From positions 1,736,001 through 1,800,000 of the forward strand of contig NZ_CP081943.1 of assembly GCF_020423045.1 (NCBI RefSeq): a stretch of DNA of 64,000 nucleotides. The letters are read 5' to 3'. The DNA comes from Pseudomonas sp. MM213. GTDB taxonomy: Bacteria; Pseudomonadota; Gammaproteobacteria; Pseudomonadales; Pseudomonadaceae. The position numbers and the translations under genes were made by a program. The notes beneath the pieces are model-generated. The model made no database searches. It had not been told where the DNA came from and was given only the letters and a program-made list of their open reading frames with translations. How positions within the stretch are numbered: the stretch's first letter is position 1; the number at the start of each line of letters is the position of its first letter. Of this stretch, positions 33,778-42,986 are shown one piece after another.

Positions 33778-34866
33778 ATGTTTGTGGCGGACAGCATCGA
33801 AATTGACTTCTTACCAGTTGGGGAAGGCGAACACAGCGGGGACGCCATTGCTATTCGGTGGCGTGAAAATGATCAGTACAAAATATTGATCTACGATGGC
33901 GGAACCAAAGCTTACGGCTCTGCATTGGTTGACCACGTGAAAACGCATTTTCATTCTCATTACGTTGACTACGTGGTCAACTCCCACCCCGATAATGACC
34001 ATGCAGGTGGATTACTGCACGTCCTGGAGAATCTGACAGTTGGCCAGGTTTGGATGCACCAACCTTGGACGTACAGCAACGAGATTCGACATTATTTTCG
34101 TGATGGCCGGATTACTGACGCCAGCCTAGAGGAGCGCTTGAAGAAAAAAATGTCGGCAGCGTACGCCTTGGAAGAAGCAGCCCAAAAACGAGGGGTTAAA
34201 ATCTTCGAGCCATTTGCCGGCAGCAAGATTGGGATTTTTACTGTCCTCTCTCCCACCCGAGACCGTTATGTCCATGAGTTAGTACCACAATTCGAAAAAG
34301 CCCCCGATCTGAAGAAAAACGAGAGCGCACTGGCTTCCGTCTTTGACGCAGTCAAAGGAGCTTTGGGATTCATCGCCGATCGTTGGGACGTGGAATACCT
34401 TCCAGATACCGTGTCGACTTCTGCTGAAAATGAAAGCAGCGCAATTCTGTTCGCGTCAGTGGGAGATAGGGGCTATTTGTTGACGGGGGATGCAGGAATC
34501 CAAACGCTTCGCGCCTCTGCAGAATATGCTGCTGGCATCGGTATCGATTTGCCACGGCGTGTAACCTTCGTGCAAATCCCTCACCATGGAGGGCGTCACA
34601 ACGTCTCCTCTGAGACCTTGAATATGCTCGTTGGTGAGCCGCTGCCAAATGCGCCTGAGGAGCCTACTCGTACCGCCTTTGTCTCAGTTGCAGCAAAAGC
34701 ACCGCGTCATCCCAAAAGAGCTGTAACAAACGCATTCGCCCGTCGTGGCTTTAAAGTTGGTCAAACGAAAGGGGGCACAATTTGTCACTTCACCCCTGGC
34801 ATGCCACAGCGCGAAGGATGGGGGCCGATCTCCTACGTTCCTTTCTATGACGAAGTAGAAGAGTGA
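33778..34866 (+). CDS. MBL-fold metallo-hydrolase (copy near second 4TM gene)
   Basis: 362 residues, ATG at 33778 after GGAG (33770-33773). First strand IDFLPVGEGEHSGDAIAI, metal motif H70-P-D72-N-D74-H75 in VNSHPDNDHAGG, later ligands LLTGDAG and QIPHHGGRHN. A ComEC-like MBL hydrolase with a larger insert (about 115-210) than the 298-residue copy at 15.7-16.6 kb, so it is a different subfamily rather than a recent duplicate. The 4TM paralogue lies 414 bases downstream on the same strand. Expected to be cytoplasmic and to hydrolyse a phosphodiester or similar. Confidence 0.8.
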   Translation: MFVADSIEIDFLPVGEGEHSGDAIAIRWRENDQYKILIYDGGTKAYGSALVDHVKTHFHSHYVDYVVNSHPDNDHAGGLLHVLENLTVGQVWMHQPWTYSNEIRHYFRDGRITDASLEERLKKKMSAAYALEEAAQKRGVKIFEPFAGSKIGIFTVLSPTRDRYVHELVPQFEKAPDLKKNESALASVFDAVKGALGFIADRWDVEYLPDTVSTSAENESSAILFASVGDRGYLLTGDAGIQTLRASAEYAAGIGIDLPRRVTFVQIPHHGGRHNVSSETLNMLVGEPLPNAPEEPTRTAFVSVAAKAPRHPKRAVTNAFARRGFKVGQTKGGTICHFTPGMPQREGWGPISYVPFYDEVEE

Positions 34867-34952
34867 CCAAAAAAAGAACTCATCAAATCCTCCTGAAGAA
34901 AATTTCAGAGGCTTAGACAGAATACTGTCGTCATATCTCATTTTATTCGGTC

Positions 34953-34974
34953 GATACGTTTATTAAAGCGTATC
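34953..34974. promoter_or_regulatory. Inverted repeat upstream of 4TM gene
   Basis: GATACG-TTTATTAAAG-CGTATC, a near-perfect palindrome flanked on both sides by TCGGTCGAT direct repeats, within the 414-base gap (34867-35280) between the MBL and 4TM genes. It could be an operator or transcript end; otherwise that gap shows no gene. Confidence 0.35.
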
Positions 34975-35280
34975 GGTCGATTAAATTGGTGATTGGCTCG
35001 AAGTATTGAAAGATAGCGGCGAGCAAAAATAACGCTCGTGTCGGAGGAGCTCTCCCCTCTCCCATCTCGATGGATGCAACATTTCCGCCACAGACCCAGC
35101 CCAGACGAGCCCCTACACGGTGGAATGCACTGATTCGCTAATTAGACATCATGCGCGGTAAAATGTTATGTAGTCAGTCATGGCTGATGCGTCAGTATTG
35201 TCTGCCGTAAAGCAGCAGGGGCGGAGCAGGTTATTTAACTCTTCGTTTAAATTACAACCAGAACTAGAGACGGCAAGTAG

Positions 35281-36030
35281 ATGGAGTTCTTAAAGCAATT
35301 CGACACATACAGCATTAAAGCAAGGGTATTTCCTGCGATTATCGCAGGCCTCCCTACGCTTGCATTATTATTTATCATTGTGCCTTGGGATCACTTAGGC
35401 ATTTCGCAAGCCATCGCGTCCTTTATGGGAGTGGTATTGGTTTTTGCATTTGCCGATATGGCTAGACACCGAGGCAAGAATATCCAAACCAAACTGGGAT
35501 CTGGCGAGACGCCCGAGCAATGGCATCGGGATAATTCTGATTTGCCGGAGGTTTCAAAGAGCCTCTTTCGAAACTTTGTAGCTGATCAGCTGAAGCAAGA
35601 GGCTCCGACAGCCAACGAAGAAGAATTTGATACTACGAAGGCTAACGACTTCTATCGTGCTGCCAACGCTTGGTTGCGTGACCGCACGCGTGACACGAGT
35701 AAATTTTCGATGCTGTTTGGCGAAAATATCACCTATGGCTTTCGTCGAAATTTGCTTGGCCTAAAAACGATTGCGATCATTTGCAATTTGTTAGTTTTGG
35801 CATTTTGCATAGCCGTTTTATATTTCAAACCGACTTACTTTGAAGAGCTTCCACGCATCGATGAAAAACTGATTATAGTTATGGCTGCTTTATTGCTCCA
35901 CACTGCCTACATGATCTTTTCTGTAAATAAAAAGGCAGTATGGGAGGCGTCTAGAGCATATGGTCGACAGCTCATTCTGAGTTGCGATACGCTCATGAAC
36001 AATGCGCACCAGACAGCTAAAAAGAAATAA
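35281..36030 (+). CDS. Four-TM membrane protein, putative effector (copy 2)
   Basis: 249 residues, exactly the same length as the protein at 14974-15723. TM1 about 18-35, TM2 about 45-60, soluble middle with a conserved RTRD (about 134-138) and ENI-YGF-RRNL (about 148-157), TM3 about 162-182, TM4 about 197-214, lysine-rich end. The motif and spacing prove common ancestry with copy 1, while overall identity is low, so the two are old paralogues rather than a recent duplication. It is again next to an MBL-fold hydrolase. Likely an inner-membrane pore or disruptor switched by the MBL enzyme; that role is a hypothesis. Confidence 0.65.
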   Translation: MEFLKQFDTYSIKARVFPAIIAGLPTLALLFIIVPWDHLGISQAIASFMGVVLVFAFADMARHRGKNIQTKLGSGETPEQWHRDNSDLPEVSKSLFRNFVADQLKQEAPTANEEEFDTTKANDFYRAANAWLRDRTRDTSKFSMLFGENITYGFRRNLLGLKTIAIICNLLVLAFCIAVLYFKPTYFEELPRIDEKLIIVMAALLLHTAYMIFSVNKKAVWEASRAYGRQLILSCDTLMNNAHQTAKKK

Positions 36031-36382
36031 GCCATAACTAAACTTTAGGCTAAGTTTCTTCGGTGGAATTTTCACCAGTGCGTTTGAAAGAGCAAGCGCA
36101 TTAGCAAAGTTGTAGTGGTTCAGCGCATGAGGAAGCTGGCGTAATGGTACCGCCTGCTTTGGGTGCTGGCCTACCCTGGCTTTGGCTGGTACCTGTCGTA
36201 GCGTCTCCAGCCCGCAATCGATAGGTTGCGATTTCAATAACATCATCGTGTGGGCTGACCTGATCCAGGTCGGCCATTCGAGTGCCTAGGAACGAGAACA
36301 GCTCGAAAGCTTGCTCACTGTGCTCTGGGCCATAAGCGAAAGCGCATTAACATTGCCAGTTCAGAATCAAAAGAGGCCGCAC

Positions 36383-36604
36383 ATGAGAAAGCCACCTATG
36401 AAAATCATCATCGAAGAATGGGATGGTGACGGTGCGATTCGAATTCCCTATGAAGCGTTGCAGGAGTTGGAGCTGGATGTCGGCGCCCCCGTGTATCTGA
36501 TTGAAGAATTTGTCGGCAACACGCGATGCCTCGTCCTATCAAAAACGCCTCAAATTGCGGATCGAATAGACGAGCTCACTGAATCCTGGAATAGCGGACA
36601 CTAG
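36383..36604 (+). CDS. AbrB/MazE-like antitoxin-type protein (copy 2)
   Basis: 73 residues from ATG 36383 after AGAGG. Nearly identical to 23137-23358 (MKIIIEEWDGDGAIRIPYEA; VYLIEEFVGNTRCLVLSK) with the same C-terminus. Here the 134-residue partner is absent: the stop is followed within 5 bases by boundary-repeat sequence also seen at 31.5 kb. It is therefore an orphan copy left by recombination or deletion. Confidence 0.7.
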   Translation: MRKPPMKIIIEEWDGDGAIRIPYEALQELELDVGAPVYLIEEFVGNTRCLVLSKTPQIADRIDELTESWNSGH

Positions 36605-36608
36605 GGCA

Positions 36609-36976
36609 ATGTCGAGGAGAAATGAGGCCGTCGAAATGCGCTTCCTTGAATCAATCATGGCAGGCCGTGGAGTGACTCACCCTGGGCACGTGAAGACTTG
36701 GGGTCGAGCCGGGCTGAAGCCCGAAGGAGCGATAGCCAAAGAAGCTTTAGCTACGAAGCCCAACAAGTCGCCTATCGAATCTCACACAAGAACGCCCTTC
36801 TCGAGTCGTCCAATAAAATCAAAGACGGCCTTCGTTTCCACCCTCGTCCTCATCATATCCACGGGCGCTTCGAACCAAGCCCACGAACCGGCATGCTCAT
36901 CCACCCACCCGCGCAATGTATGGCGCCCGCAGTCAGTCATGGTACAAGAGCTACCTCAATCAAGCGTGCGTTAGGT
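36609..36976. repeat. Boundary repeat, hairpin and Xre-antitoxin scar
   Basis: 36642-36700 matches 31490-31560. Hairpin GCCGGGCTGAAGCCCG at 36708-36723, followed by the common AAGGAGCGATAGCCAAAGA tail and CGCCTATCGAATCTCAC. 36785-36905 matches, on the minus strand, the C-terminal part of the Xre antitoxin at 23.8 kb with small indels. 36904-36976 matches 9966-10038. The open frame here is not a gene. Confidence 0.7.
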
Positions 36977-37475
36977 ACGGCTCGATGATGTCGTAGCGCG
37001 TGACATCGACCGGGTCGAAAGACGGTTTCTGCCATTTGGCTTCAGATCCGCTGGTGTAAAAACTCTGGAAAACGCCAAAACGTCTTGGATCAAAGTCAGC
37101 CGTACAGCACCATCTGTTGGCGCGCCGAGGTCGACTGCAGTATCCCGCATCACGATTTTTTCGATTTTTTGCGCAGGTCAGGTTAGTTGCACGACATCAT
37201 CAACTTCGACGTCAACCATTGATCGATGGCATTCGGCGATACAGGAAGCCAGCGGCACAGAAATCGCGGAAAGCTCTCTCTGGACGATTTTCGCGGCGGT
37301 TTCTCGCACGGAAATCATGAGCATCGAAAGTGTCTGACCTTCTGAATCGCCTTCGTGCATCCGCAAACCGTTGTTTTGGGCAATGACCGTGCGTTCATTG
37401 TAGTCATCGATGCTAATGTAAGTGAGTTTGACTTCGGTGACGGCCGCAACTTTGGTATCAACTTACTATCATTCT
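36977..37475 (-). pseudogene. Two unrecognised fragments of broken gene(s)
   Basis: Minus-strand frame 37475-37178 (VAAVTEVKLTYISIDDYN, then LSMLMISVRETAAKIVQREL, ending VDDVVQLT) has coding character but no start codon before its upstream stop. A second frame from 37153 down into the repeat is shorter. Together they look like the 3' part of one or two genes that lost their 5' ends. Function not recognised. Confidence 0.35.
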
Positions 37476-37691
37476 AAAAATATTTGGCCCGCGCGCCATC
37501 ACCGCGAAATCAGAATTAGCCTTTGTCTGTATGGATTTTGGCTGTTTTGGCAACTTGCATATTAAATTGCCATGTAAGTTAATTTCAAAATAACACTTGC
37601 ATTCGTGCCAGCGTTGCTGGCAGACTTGAACCAATCAGCAAACAACACCGATTGCTGGCAAATACAGCGCACAATATAAAAGGGCCGTGCC

Positions 37692-37970
37692 ATGGCTAAC
37701 TTCAGACACATCTACGATCCTGCGTGCGCTTTCGGCGGCTACGAGTACTACGCCACTACCGACGGCGAGACTGTGCACATCCACGAATGCAAGCCGGCCT
37801 CCAACAATATTTACATCGTCCAGCGCTTGAGCAAAGCGGAATGGGACAAGTTTGCCGACGACCACGACTTGGACGACGGCAACCGCACTAACCCAGCTTT
37901 GATTTCTGCGCTGGCAAGCGCAAGTGTCGAAGATGACAGTCCTTTCTACAGCGAGTACGTCGCCGCCTAA
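37692..37970 (+). CDS. Small hypothetical protein
   Basis: 92 residues: MANFRHIYDPACAFGGYEYY, then a HIHECKPASNNIYIVQRL segment and an acidic stretch (FADDHDLDDGNRTN). Balanced coding composition, ATG 37692 with a weak AGGG upstream. No family recognised. Isolated between decayed sequence and AT-rich DNA. Confidence 0.45.
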   Translation: MANFRHIYDPACAFGGYEYYATTDGETVHIHECKPASNNIYIVQRLSKAEWDKFADDHDLDDGNRTNPALISALASASVEDDSPFYSEYVAA

Positions 37971-38394
37971 CTTGCAACCAAATATAGGGTCCCGCTGAAC
38001 CCTGATTGCACCAAATACATTTGACGTGAAATTGTCTTCCGGCATACACACAAATATTTATTGATCGTGCAAAATCTCATTTTCATCATGTATATATAGG
38101 CACCCAAAAAGACACCATCATCAATGATTTGGTACTTGAATCGTCTCCGTAGACAGACGACAAATACTTGACATTGGAATTACATACTGGCGAGCCCGGA
38201 ACTATTATATTTTTTGATCTGGCGACAAGAAACTCTATCTTGACCCATGCATTTGTGGACATAGACTTCAATGACTTTGGCTGATCACCAAGAGGCCCCA
38301 CTGGGCTTTGTTGTGCGCAAACATTTTAACGGCAAACATCCAAAGCTATAACACCCCATCAGCCCTCCACAACTGAAAAGGCGAGATCTAAAAA

Positions 38395-39036
38395 TTGGCA
38401 TACTCCATCAATATCTGCATTAACGAAAACTCATCAGCAGTTTTCCTTGAATTCAATTATCTGAGTAATGAATTTCGAATTGTGAAAATTTGCCGATTTC
38501 AATGCATTGGCTGGATTCTTGATGCGGTATCACAGGTCGAAGTAGAGGTGCAAAACGGCGCCACTTGGATGAACCCCGAAGCATCGGTCGGCGCCTTGAT
38601 GAGGTTTCCCAAGATCCCTGAATCGCTGGCAAGAAGACTTATCGCGACAGACTCAAAAGATGAAAGATTTGACTTGGCGTGGAATCACATCTCAGACGAA
38701 GAAAAAAATACAGCCATCACAGTTAACTTTGATTACTATCACAACTTTTGGCCACGTTTTCAATCCTATGCAAAAGCTATCGCATTACATGTGGCGAATA
38801 CGCAACAACTAAACGACCTCAGGGAGAAAGTTCTGAATCTCGAACGCGATTTAAGGCAGAGCTCAACCATTCGAACGCAAACAGCAGATACTCTGATCGA
38901 GAACGTTACGCCGATCTCGTCGATTCATTGCATTGAAAATAAAAGATGGCACTCAAACAACAATGGTAGACAAATAATATATAACCCAATTCCAACCCCT
39001 CCTAGTGATGAGTGCTCAGAAGATATCCTCTATTAA
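38395..39036 (+). CDS. Hypothetical AT-rich protein
   Basis: 213 residues from a TTG at 38395 (AGGCGAG about 9 bases upstream). The N-terminal 80 residues are beta-like; about 125-160 is helical and heptad-like (QQLNDLREKVLNLERDLRQS), suggesting a short coiled coil; the C-terminus is polar. Codon use is AT-rich like the recombinase operon and unlike the chromosome. No family recognised. The stretch before it (37971-38394) has no supported gene. Confidence 0.45.
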   Translation: MAYSINICINENSSAVFLEFNYLSNEFRIVKICRFQCIGWILDAVSQVEVEVQNGATWMNPEASVGALMRFPKIPESLARRLIATDSKDERFDLAWNHISDEEKNTAITVNFDYYHNFWPRFQSYAKAIALHVANTQQLNDLREKVLNLERDLRQSSTIRTQTADTLIENVTPISSIHCIENKRWHSNNNGRQIIYNPIPTPPSDECSEDILY

Positions 39037-39104
39037 TCAATTGACGATGACAAATAAATTCTGAACATCTGACGGATAGCGGCGCACGGCACCATTGAAA
39101 TTCA

Positions 39105-39545
39105 TTGGATAAGCGTTGGATCTGGATGGTTGTATTCAATACTCATAGAAAGGCACGCAACGACTTGCCTTGCTCACCTCACCTCACCTCACCTCACCTC
39201 ACCTCACCTCACCACGACGTATTATGGGCCCGCTGTAGCCGCCGTCGTAACCGTCGGCCTGATCTGCTCTACGAGGCAATCGGTCTTTTTTCGGATATCG
39301 TTCAGATATTTGGATGGGCGCAGAAACGCCAGCCTGGGCGAACACTGCTGGTCGATGGAAATCCAGCACACTTGATCGAAGTCGATAAGCTTTTACCCAA
39401 GAGGAGAGAACTCGGATTCTCTCTTCCACCGAAATACCAACGCTTTCAGCGAATGACCGCCGAATATGCAGCGCTACCTGCCGGCAAAAAGTACGATGGA
39501 ATTCGCCCACTCAAACCAGTCCCAACTTGCGCTCTGGATTGTTGA
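39105..39545 (+). CDS. Possible ORF interrupted by a pentanucleotide repeat
   Basis: An open frame of 146 codons. The downstream part (about 39225-39545) has plausible coding sequence: LYEAIGLFSDIVQIFGWAQK, LLVDGNPAHLIEVDKLLPKR, FSLPPKYQRFQRM. The upstream part passes through the CTCAC repeat at 39173-39212 and encodes repeated SPHLT. The true start is unclear. No family recognised; it may be the 3' fragment of a lost gene. Confidence 0.3.
   Translation: MDKRWIWMVVFNTHRKARNDLPCSPHLTSPHLTSPHHDVLWARCSRRRNRRPDLLYEAIGLFSDIVQIFGWAQKRQPGRTLLVDGNPAHLIEVDKLLPKRRELGFSLPPKYQRFQRMTAEYAALPAGKKYDGIRPLKPVPTCALDC
39173..39212. repeat. Pentanucleotide simple repeat (CTCAC)8
   Basis: Eight perfect copies of CTCAC. 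As a 5-base unit, gain or loss of a copy changes the reading frame of anything translated across it, so it could switch expression of the ORF at 39105-39545. Confidence 0.9.
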
Positions 39546-39628
39546 GCATCCCCTTCGAGCGTGAATCAAACCATTACAGCCTCTTCCATTTGAATCAAAT
39601 GCAAGCCGTTGTTAATTCGCAGAAAAAA

Positions 39629-39655
39629 GCCCCGCAGCCGAATGCGGTGCGGGGC
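39629..39655 (-). terminator. Rho-independent terminator of the lipoprotein gene
   Basis: Stem GCCCCGC(A)GCCG-AATG-CGG(T)GCGGGGC; on the minus strand it is followed by six T. It lies 61 bases after the lipoprotein stop codon. Confidence 0.85.
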
Positions 39656-39715
39656 AAAAAATTGGTTGGTTGCGGCCAACCAAAGGAGCGCTATGAAAGC
39701 GTTTACGGGCCGGGG

Positions 39716-40066
39716 TCAGATGCAATCCTGCGCGGCGCGTTCAAAACTTGAAGGCAGGAAGTTCGAAGCCAGCAAGTGCCGCTCGTAGATGAACACCTTG
39801 CCGCCGTTCCCGGCCTTGTAGGCTTCCAGCACGTTGTCCGCCGAGACTTTGCTCGACACCACGATCCGGTAACTGCGCTGGGTCTGCGAGACGGTCGGGC
39901 TCAACGCACTGCCCTGCAATTTCGGTACAACGCAGTCAGCGAATTGGGCCGGGGTCTTGCTGGTCTGCAAGGTCAAAGTCGGGTCGTTCGGCGTGGATGC
40001 ACAACCGGCGAGCAACAAAGAGGCAAACACCATGGCAGGCACGAATAAAGGGCGCATCGATCTCAT
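39716..40066 (-). CDS. Small lipoprotein
   Basis: 116 residues. N-terminal signal MRSMRPLFVPAMVFASLLLAGC with a lipobox LLAGC (Cys about 22), so the mature 95-residue protein would be lipid-anchored, probably to the outer membrane. The remainder resembles small Pseudomonas lipoproteins of unknown function (TPNDPTLTLQTSKTPAQFAD). GC-rich and with its own terminator, it looks chromosomal rather than element-derived; it may mark the right edge of the first island or an internal remnant of core sequence. Confidence 0.75.
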   Translation of the reverse strand: MRSMRPLFVPAMVFASLLLAGCASTPNDPTLTLQTSKTPAQFADCVVPKLQGSALSPTVSQTQRSYRIVVSSKVSADNVLEAYKAGNGGKVFIYERHLLASNFLPSSFERAAQDCI

Positions 40067-41984
40067 CCTGAAAATAAAAGGTTCGCTTCATCAAGCAACG
40101 GAACTGCGTCTTGAGCGCCGCCATGCCATTTGTGTTTTGTGTCTTCAGCCAGGTGCAGTAACCACTACGCCCGTCAGCAGAGCGACCATAACGAGTCGGG
40201 TGAATGTCTTCATCGCGCAATTTCTTGAGCGGTGTGTTTGATGCAGGCGATTTTCCGGCTATTACCAATAAAGTAGAACTTGTATTTCGTGATGATCACT
40301 ATTACTTCTAGCAATAGTTGCGCGCCGTTCAGACGGATACACACTCAATCACAACTAGAAAAGATTGATGAGGATCTCTTCTTGAGGACTTTTGACTTAA
40401 TCCGCGACGCCGTTTTCCTCGATTTCTGTAACCGGATGGCCGAGTACCGGGTCCAGTACAAAACCGTACTGTTGTGCGAAGACGCGCCGACCGGAGTTTG
40501 CGCGGGCCACCGCCAAGTCAGTTGCGCGGTTATTTGCGCGCGTTGAATACCATACGGGTGTTGGGCGTGGCTGATTGGGAGGAGCTGGATCGGCTGGTGG
40601 TAAATATGTGGCTTTAGCGACCCACCGCTACAGGCTAATGGGCAAAGTGGAAGTGGAGATTGCGGTGGAGCCCCTTCCAAGACGTCGTCGTGCCTGAATG
40701 CGTCCATTACGGCTGCAACAGCCGCAACCTTGGGTTACAACTCGCCCAAGGGCGACTGGCAGACCCGGCTGGACATGCGCAACCTGACGGGCAAGCAAGA
40801 TGCTGCCACCATCACCCCGGGCTACGATAGGGTCTGGACGCGGTACGGTGCACGCCGGGTAAGGGTCTAGCAGTGTATGTTGGTGTGTCATGGCGCTTGC
40901 ACTGAAACCTGGGCGTACAGTCCGGCTTTTCATCGATGGGTGAGTCGATAGTGATCTCACAGAAACGTTCGCGTTGACACTCGCCATCGGACAGCAATCG
41001 GCTAGTCGTGGACACAAGATCTGCTGGTCAGGTCGTATGCAAACGCGTGGTCAAGTCAGGTAAGCCCTGGTAGGGAGTCCCCAAGAAGGTAATTGGTCAA
41101 CCGGTGTATCGCTACATCGCGCCCGAATACCGGAAGCCGTATCGCCGACTAAAGGAACAGGCGTTTCTGGGCAAACCGGGGTCGATGGAGTCGCGCGAAA
41201 TCAGCTTCAAAGGCAGCGTACACGCGCTCGAAAGCTACATAGTTTCGCTGCGCGACGTACGTGAAAATATACCTCCGTGGTCGCATTGACGCGGGATTTC
41301 AGCGAGCGCAGACTGCCGCAAGAACAGTCGCACCGGCATTTGGCTAAGTTGCCCACGTGGCATGTGTGTTCACCATGGGTGAGATGGCGACGAACATCGC
41401 AACGAACGAAAACCAACCGCTCATGACGATTGCCAACTTCGCCAGGGCAAGTATCTTACGCATCAAGCCAAGTGCGGATGCGTGTGTCGAAGTACTCGAG
41501 AACTTCGAGAGGATAGTCGGAGAGGCAAGCGCGGCGGACAGACCATTCGACAGATCCGCGAGCTCGTAGCCAAGGGAGGGCTCAAAGTAGGTCCAGTCGA
41601 CATAGGCCGAGTAATGATTACAGTCCTGAACTTCGTGGAACCGAAGGCGGGACAGAGCCACATTGACCGTGCGCCACGGCCTGCTGCCGAACTCCCATCG
41701 GTTCACGCTGAAAAGATCGAGATCGAACAGATTCTGCCGAAACTGGTAAAGAGCTAGACCGATATGGAGGTGACCGTACGAGATTCAGGGCTAGCTTTCC
41801 GGTAATTGTCCCAGCCCAGATTTTCGATCTTTTCTCACCGCCAGAACTGACAGCATGGGCCGGAGCTGTCCATCAGTCACTCAATCGTGCAAGTGCATCA
41901 TGGCCGGCTCTGACTGGATACAAATGCGCTTTGCGGTGCAATGTTCCGTTTCACGCTCCCAATACAATAAGAGAGGTTAACTAA
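40067..41984. other. Decayed sequence, no intact gene
   Basis: Nearly 2 kb without a supportable gene. A plus-strand stretch around 40695-40850 (GYNSPKGDWQTRLDMRNLTG) resembles the last strands of a TonB-dependent or other beta-barrel receptor. The open frames at 41104-41289 and on the minus strand at 41344-41706 are unrecognised. The last 150 bases probably hold the promoter of the response-regulator gene. Confidence 0.4.
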
Positions 41985-42608
41985 ATGGGCAGTTCGGGGA
42001 CCGTTTTCGTAGTGGACGATGATCAAGCTGTGGCCGATTCCCTGCGCGCACTGCTCATGTCCGTCGATCTTCCGGTAAAAACTTATCCTAGCGCGCAGGC
42101 GTTTATCGACGATGACGATTGCTCCAAACAGGGCTGTCTGGTTCTCGATGTGCGTATGCCTGGTATGAGTGGCCTGCAGCTTCAGGAATACCTCAAGGCG
42201 AAAAAAATAACGATACCCGTCATCTTTATCACGGGGCACGGGGATGTGCCTATGGCCGTGCGAGCGGTAAAGGCAGGCGCTTTGGATTTCTTGGAAAAAC
42301 CTTTCCACGATCAAGATCTGCTCGATCAGGTACATCTCGCGCTTACGCTTGAGCAGGAAAGGCGCTATTCGGCGGTTGGCCGTGAGTCAGTGCGTGAACG
42401 TCTGGATACGCTAACGACGCGCGAGCGCGAGGTCATGGATCTGATTGTCGCCGGCAAGTCCAGCAAGATGATAGCCAATATCTTTAATTTATCGTGCAAG
42501 ACCATCGAGTTTCATCGCGCCAACGTCCTGCTCAAGACGAATGTTCATACCACAGCGGAACTGATCCACATGGTGCTTTCGGCGCAAGACGTTGCCCGTA
42601 CGTCCTGA
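41985..42608 (+). CDS. FixJ-family response regulator
   Basis: 207 residues: receiver domain (about 5-120) with acidic pocket DDD (11-13), phosphorylatable D55 in LVLDVRMPG, and the switch residues FITGHG and EKPF; LuxR-type HTH at about 138-200 (LTTREREVMDLIVAGKSSKM, KTIEFHRANVL). Of the FixJ/StyR/NarL type that activates transcription when phosphorylated. The likely partner is the PAS histidine kinase at 49931-51196, on the other side of the catabolic genes. ATG at 41985 has AGAGG about 10 bases upstream. Confidence 0.9.
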   Translation: MGSSGTVFVVDDDQAVADSLRALLMSVDLPVKTYPSAQAFIDDDDCSKQGCLVLDVRMPGMSGLQLQEYLKAKKITIPVIFITGHGDVPMAVRAVKAGALDFLEKPFHDQDLLDQVHLALTLEQERRYSAVGRESVRERLDTLTTREREVMDLIVAGKSSKMIANIFNLSCKTIEFHRANVLLKTNVHTTAELIHMVLSAQDVARTS

Positions 42609-42986
42609 CGGTAAACCGCATTCCGAGCCGGTTTCGAAATATCGCCGCCGCGCCATCCGGCGCTGGCGGAGTGTCGTAGACATGGCCTTCTGCTCTGACA
42701 TTGCTGCGGTTATTCGTTGTTGACCAACTGAGATGGTTGCTTGTCTTCATGGCATTCGCTGCCCGTGTGGATCGGGAAATGGTCGCCAGGTTTCCATGGT
42801 TATTCGCTGCTACGCCAGCTCGGGAGCGAGCCTCTGGCCCCAAGAGTCAGCGTCGCGAGAGTAAAAGCGCCGCGGTCCAAGCCGCAGGGGCGTCAAAAGT
42901 TCCACCCAAGCTTGCGGCCTACGGACACCAGGTCGCGCCGCCGACGCGTATTGCACACGGCGCAACCGGTGCCCGCCGCACCGCTA
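42609..42986. other. Intergenic stretch between convergent genes
   Basis: No gene supported and no clear terminator. The response regulator gene and the acyl-CoA synthetase gene run toward each other across this 378-base gap. Confidence 0.45.
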
